Source: an uncultured Clostridia bacterium
GTDB taxonomy: Bacteria > Bacillota > Clostridia > Oscillospirales > Ruminococcaceae
Reading direction: 5' to 3'
Assembly: GCA_937901805.1 (NCBI GenBank)
Contig: CALDJI010000313.1
Span: forward strand, 1-9,473
DNA: 9,473 bases
Shown in pieces: positions 7,638-9,473 of this stretch. The notes beneath the pieces are model-generated. The model saw only the letters and a program-made list of their open reading frames with translations, was not told where the DNA came from and made no database searches. Numbering within the stretch: the first letter of the stretch is position 1; each line of letters opens with the position of its first letter. The translations under genes and the position numbers were made by a program.

Positions 7638-7889
7638 TTATTCGCGAATTCCCTTTGAAAAACGGTTTTTTTGCCGTTTTAAAGCATTGGCACGAAGTCC
7701 GACTAAGAAAAAAAGAATTAAAGGGATTAATAGAAAAAGCATAAGTTTTTCCAGTGAAATCCCCATTACAGTTACAACCAGAGGTAAGACTAATCCAAGC
7801 CAACCGGCCCTGCGGGTCAGCAAGTATTCGAGGATACTGAAAATGACAATCAGGCCCGCCGCAATTCCCAAATGCATCGGTGTAAACAT
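7638..7889 (-). CDS. Small integral membrane protein of unknown function (83 aa)
   Basis: I do not recognise this family. The 83-residue product is very hydrophobic, with likely helices at about 6-24, 30-47 and 49-66. A basic C-terminal tail (about 70-83, with several Lys/Arg) is probably cytoplasmic. There are no cysteines and no visible catalytic motif. The start at 7889 was chosen because AAGGAG (7900-7895) lies 5 bases upstream of that ATG. The frame continues 52 codons further upstream, but those codons overlap the promoter and are not convincing protein. The gene precedes alr in the same direction, and the 71-base gap has no clear terminator, so an operon is likely. The proximity to alr and the divergent sporulation operon suggests an envelope role, but this is only inference. 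Confidence 0.75.
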   Translation of the reverse strand: MFTPMHLGIAAGLIVIFSILEYLLTRRAGWLGLVLPLVVTVMGISLEKLMLFLLIPLILFFLVGLRANALKRQKNRFSKGIRE

Positions 7890-7974
7890 CGTCTCTCCTT
7901 TTGGGTACTTCCCATTTATCAAATTTAGAGTTCTGTACATTTTAACAATAATTGTAGTATGTCTGTTGTTTTCG

Positions 7975-8003
7975 ATTTTACCGCTTTTCCTTAGAAAAAT
8001 CAA
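7975..8003 (-). promoter_or_regulatory. Putative SigA-type promoter for the membrane-protein/alr operon
   Basis: On the minus strand TTGATT (8003-7998), a 17-base spacer and TAAAAT (7980-7975) give a strong vegetative promoter match. It predicts a leader of about 80 bases before the ATG at 7889. It implies that alr is expressed during growth, not only in sporulation. Confidence 0.62.
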
Positions 8004-8084
8004 TGAAAAATCCGATGGATGCCTGTTTCTTTTGTCCAAATGCATACGGGTTGCTTTCTGGAAAAAGTGGGGGGTGATATTTGG

Positions 8085-8171
8085 ATGAATAAGACGTACG
8101 ATTTATTTATTTTTCTACTGTCTGAAATATCAGAAATATCTGGAAGAGGTTCATTAAGAAAAATATCATGA
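8085..8171 (+). CDS. Possible 28-aa peptide ORF upstream of spoIIAA
   Basis: The ATG at 8085 opens a 28-codon frame ending in TGA at 8171. The product starts MNKTYDLFIFLLSEI and ends in a polar, basic tail (GRGSLRKIS). The reason to consider it is the ribosome-binding site: GGGGGTGAT (8070-8078) can pair over nine bases with the 16S 3' end (consensus GGAGGTGAT, one G-U wobble), at normal spacing. It has no recognised homology, and part of it is the GAAATATC repeat, so it may be chance. If real, it could be a leader peptide or a small membrane-active peptide. Confidence 0.28.
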   Translation: MNKTYDLFIFLLSEISEISGRGSLRKIS

Positions 8172-8183
8172 AAGCTTTCCTGT

Positions 8184-8192
8184 CTCGACAAA
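8184..8192 (-). promoter_or_regulatory. Possible Spo0A box upstream of spoIIAA
   Basis: On the minus strand this reads TTTGTCGAG, against the Spo0A box core TGTCGAA (6 of 7, with matching T-rich flank). It lies about 70 bases upstream of the spoIIAA start. The spoIIA operon is a direct Spo0A~P target in Bacillus, so the placement is sensible. A second near-match, TTTGTCCAA, occurs at 8031-8039 on the plus strand. Confidence 0.35.
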
Positions 8193-8261
8193 TTATTCAC
8201 GGCTAATCCTTTATGCTGTGGAAAAGAGGATTGTTTTTTGGGGAAAAGGAGGAATTTTTCC

Positions 8262-8585
8262 ATGCCTGTCAGGATAAAACAGGATAATCATGCAATTACT
8301 GCTTATCTGGTTGGTGAAATTGATCACCACAGCGCAAAACGAATGCGGGAAGAAATTGACCATGCGATTGAAAGCGCTTGTCCCTCTCTATTGATTTTGG
8401 ATTTTACGCAGGTGACGTTTATGGACAGCTCAGGGATTGGCTTGGTAATGGGCCGCTATAAAACGCTGACTCTGTCCGGGGGACAGAGTATGGAAGTGCG
8501 CGGGGTTTCCAGTCAAACTGCCCGTGTGATGAAACTGGCCGGATTGGACAGGCTTGCAAAAATCAATGTGGAGGGAAAACAGTAA
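8262..8585 (+). CDS. spoIIAA: Anti-sigma F factor antagonist SpoIIAA (107 aa)
   Basis: STAS-domain protein of the forespore partner-switching module. Unphosphorylated SpoIIAA binds SpoIIAB-ADP and frees SigF, and SpoIIAB phosphorylates and inactivates it. The early strand-turn motif GEIDHHSA (18-25) matches the family's GELDHHTA. VTFMDSSGIGLVMGRYK (51-67) contains the phospho-acceptor, S56, equivalent to Ser58 of the B. subtilis protein. At 107 residues it is about 10 shorter than that protein, at the C-terminus. The start ATG at 8262 was chosen because AAGGAGG (8246-8252) lies 9 bases upstream. A TTG 24 bases earlier would place this ribosome-binding site inside the gene. The stop overlaps the spoIIAB start as TAATG. 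Operon order and both partners downstream make the assignment firm. Confidence 0.95.
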   Translation: MPVRIKQDNHAITAYLVGEIDHHSAKRMREEIDHAIESACPSLLILDFTQVTFMDSSGIGLVMGRYKTLTLSGGQSMEVRGVSSQTARVMKLAGLDRLAKINVEGKQ

Positions 8586-9034
8586 TGGCGATAAAAAATC
8601 AATTTAAAATGACCATTCTCAGCCAATCTGCAAATGAATCCTTTTCCAGAGCAGCTGTCGTGGCGTTTATCGCCCAGTTGGATCCGACAGTGGATGAGCT
8701 TGCAGATATTAAGACAGCAGTATCTGAAGCGGTGACGAACTGCATTGTCCATGCCTATAAAGAAGGCGAGGGGAGAATCTACATAGATGTCAAGTACGAT
8801 GACAAAAACATAGTTACAGTAAAAATCAGAGATAAGGGCTGCGGTATTGAAGATGTGGAACAGGCAATGGAACCCATGTATACCACTTGTACAACCGGAG
8901 AGCGCGCTGGACTGGGATTTGCAGTGATGCAGTCGTTTATGGATAAGTTAAAAGTGGTCTCTGCACCTGGAAAAGGGACAAGCGTAACCATGGTGAAACG
9001 CATTTCACAAAAGGAAACACAGGATCATGAATGA
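8585..9034 (+). CDS. spoIIAB: Anti-sigma F factor and serine kinase SpoIIAB (149 aa)
   Basis: GHKL-fold ATPase that sequesters SigF as a dimer and phosphorylates SpoIIAA on serine. The sequence follows B. subtilis SpoIIAB closely, with NESFSRAAV at 17-25 including R22, and AQLDPTVDEL at 30-39. The N-box SEAVTNCIVHAY (47-58) holds E48 and the Mg-binding N52. The G1 box is RDKGCGI (82-88), the ATP-lid region runs through YTTCTTGERAGLGF (99-112), and the C-terminal PGKGTSV belongs to the last nucleotide-binding strand. The length of 149 is normal (146 in B. subtilis). Its ATG shares one base with the spoIIAA stop, and its 3' end overlaps the sigF start by 8 bases. This implies coupled translation and fixed stoichiometry of the three regulators. 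Confidence 0.96.
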   Translation: MAIKNQFKMTILSQSANESFSRAAVVAFIAQLDPTVDELADIKTAVSEAVTNCIVHAYKEGEGRIYIDVKYDDKNIVTVKIRDKGCGIEDVEQAMEPMYTTCTTGERAGLGFAVMQSFMDKLKVVSAPGKGTSVTMVKRISQKETQDHE

Positions 9035-9473
9035 AACTCTGCTGGACCGGGAGGAAATGATTGAACAAAATCTCGGTCTTGTCCACCTATGCGCCCATCG
9101 GTTTAAAGGCAGGGGGATTGAATATGATGATTTGTTCCAAGCAGGATGTATGGGGCTTATTAAGGCGACCGATGCGTTTGATGCAAACCGGGGCGTGAAA
9201 TTTTCTACTTATGCGGTTCCCGTCATTTTGGGGGAAATGAGGAGACTGTTCCGGGATGGTGGAAGTGTAAAAGTGGGGCGCACTTTGAAGGAACAGTCAC
9301 TGAAAGCCACTCGTATTCGGGAAAATTTTCTGACAAAGGAGGGAAGGGAGCCAACGGTCAGTGAGATTGCTGAAAAACTTGGAACAGATGAGGAGACGGC
9401 GGCTATGGCGGTTTCTGCGTCTATTCCTCCTATGTCTTTGACGGAAAATGAGGACGAAGGGGGAGGGCAGTTT
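9027..9473 (+). CDS. sigF: Forespore sigma factor SigF (SpoIIAC), N-terminal 149 residues, cut by window end
   Basis: Sigma-70 family factor that directs early forespore transcription. The position directly after spoIIAB separates it from its close paralogue SigG. Region 2 is clear: NLGLVHLCAHRF, DDLFQAGCMGLIKA (34-47), FSTYAVPVILGEMRRLFRD (59-77), then the region 3 lead-in VKVGRTLKEQ and REPTVSEIAEKLG (107-119). The frame is open to base 9473, and about 90 more residues are expected. The start at 9027 is the only one possible: an in-frame TGA lies at 8994-8996 and no start codon lies between. The protein therefore begins about 26 residues later than B. subtilis SigF. The start overlaps the end of spoIIAB by 8 bases, with AAGGA at 9011-9015 and AGGA at 9021-9024 as possible ribosome-binding elements. 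Confidence 0.93.
   Translation, partial: MNETLLDREEMIEQNLGLVHLCAHRFKGRGIEYDDLFQAGCMGLIKATDAFDANRGVKFSTYAVPVILGEMRRLFRDGGSVKVGRTLKEQSLKATRIRENFLTKEGREPTVSEIAEKLGTDEETAAMAVSASIPPMSLTENEDEGGGQF

Larger units (their letters stand above)
7890..8261. other. Divergent intergenic region between the membrane-protein/alr operon and spoIIA
   Basis: This 372-base AT-rich stretch holds a SigA-like promoter for the leftward operon (7975-8003), a possible 28-codon peptide ORF (8085-8171), and tandem GAAATATC repeats (8124-8131 and 8133-8140) with a further AAATATC at 8161-8167. It also has a 10-bp palindrome GAAAGCTTTC (8170-8179) and a possible reversed Spo0A box (8184-8192). Longer frames on either strand cross this region but look like chance: they lack recognisable domains and proper ribosome-binding sites. 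No convincing SigH or SigA promoter for spoIIA could be fixed. Confidence 0.7.

Noticed and set aside
7658..7680. AAAACGG / CCGTTTT hairpin near the end of the small membrane-protein gene
   Set aside because: It lies inside the coding region, is short and AT-rich, and the sequence is explained by Lys/Asn/Arg codons, so it is not a convincing terminator before alr.
7602..7701. 9-bp inverted repeat CGGACTTCG / CGAAGTCCG
   Set aside because: The arms are 82 bases apart, one is coding, and no further similarity extends from either. Likely chance.
7955..7961. CATACTA on the minus strand, resembling a SigG -10 element before the membrane-protein/alr operon
   Set aside because: No acceptable SigG -35 (GxATA-like) is found 17-19 bases upstream, while a good SigA-like promoter lies next to it.
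8145..8173. Second SigH-like candidate, AGAGGTTCA with CATGAAA
   Set aside because: Both boxes deviate from consensus and the possible Spo0A box would lie downstream of its start. Too weak to annotate.
8225..8255. SigH-like elements AGAGGATTG and GAGGAAT upstream of spoIIAA
   Set aside because: The spacer is 15 bases rather than the usual 11-12, and the -10 element is the ribosome-binding site itself, leaving almost no leader before the ATG. The resemblance is due to AGGA in the Shine-Dalgarno.
8000..8263. 87-codon minus-strand frame covering the spoIIA upstream region
   Set aside because: No recognisable domain, no good ribosome-binding site, and it overlaps the spoIIAA ribosome-binding site and the leftward promoter.

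Overview
The window looks like chromosomal DNA of an endospore-forming, anaerobic Clostridia-type Firmicute, perhaps from the Oscillospirales. The reasons are strong AGGAGG-type ribosome-binding sites, SigA-like promoters, moderate GC content, and a spoIIAA-spoIIAB-sigF sporulation operon. The species cannot be named from the sequence. Most of the content is core metabolism, transport and development. I see no transposase, integrase, phage gene, CRISPR array, tRNA or rRNA, and no obvious defence or biosynthetic island.

Layout, left to right. (1) 1-678 (+): the C-terminal part of folC, cut by the window edge. (2) 684-719: a strong hairpin shared as terminator by folC and the convergent gene that follows. 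(3) 731-1759 (-): an M42-family metallo-aminopeptidase with its own promoter. (4) 1760-1967: a divergent promoter region with a near-perfect palindrome just upstream of the transporter promoter. (5) 1968-6200 (+): a two-gene ABC exporter of the MacB/FtsX type, with a 234-residue ATPase and a very large permease (1174 residues) carrying a long extracytoplasmic coiled coil. (6) 6206-6345: two separate hairpin terminators, one for each of the convergent flanking genes. (7) 7889-6364 (-): an 83-residue membrane protein of unknown function followed by alanine racemase (alr), probably one transcript from a good SigA-like promoter at 8003-7975. (8) 7890-8261: a 372-base divergent intergenic region with a possible Spo0A box and a possible 28-codon peptide ORF with an unusually long Shine-Dalgarno match. 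(9) 8262-9473 (+): spoIIAA, spoIIAB and the first 149 codons of sigF, tightly overlapped and cut by the window end.

How the genes work together. SpoIIAA, SpoIIAB and SigF form the partner-switching module that turns on forespore transcription: SpoIIAB holds SigF inactive and phosphorylates SpoIIAA, and unphosphorylated SpoIIAA releases SigF. Alr makes D-alanine for peptidoglycan. In other spore formers alanine racemase also lowers the L-alanine germinant around spores, but nothing here proves that role. The ABC pair is a self-contained exporter or envelope-remodelling machine without an adjacent sensor system. FolC and the M42 peptidase are housekeeping neighbours.

Points that merit a second look are an arginine at the expected PLP-phosphate serine of Alr, a SigF whose N-terminus is about 26 residues shorter than the B. 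subtilis protein, the small ORF upstream of spoIIA, the palindrome before the ABC operon, and the architecture of the giant permease. None of these amounts to a clearly new system.
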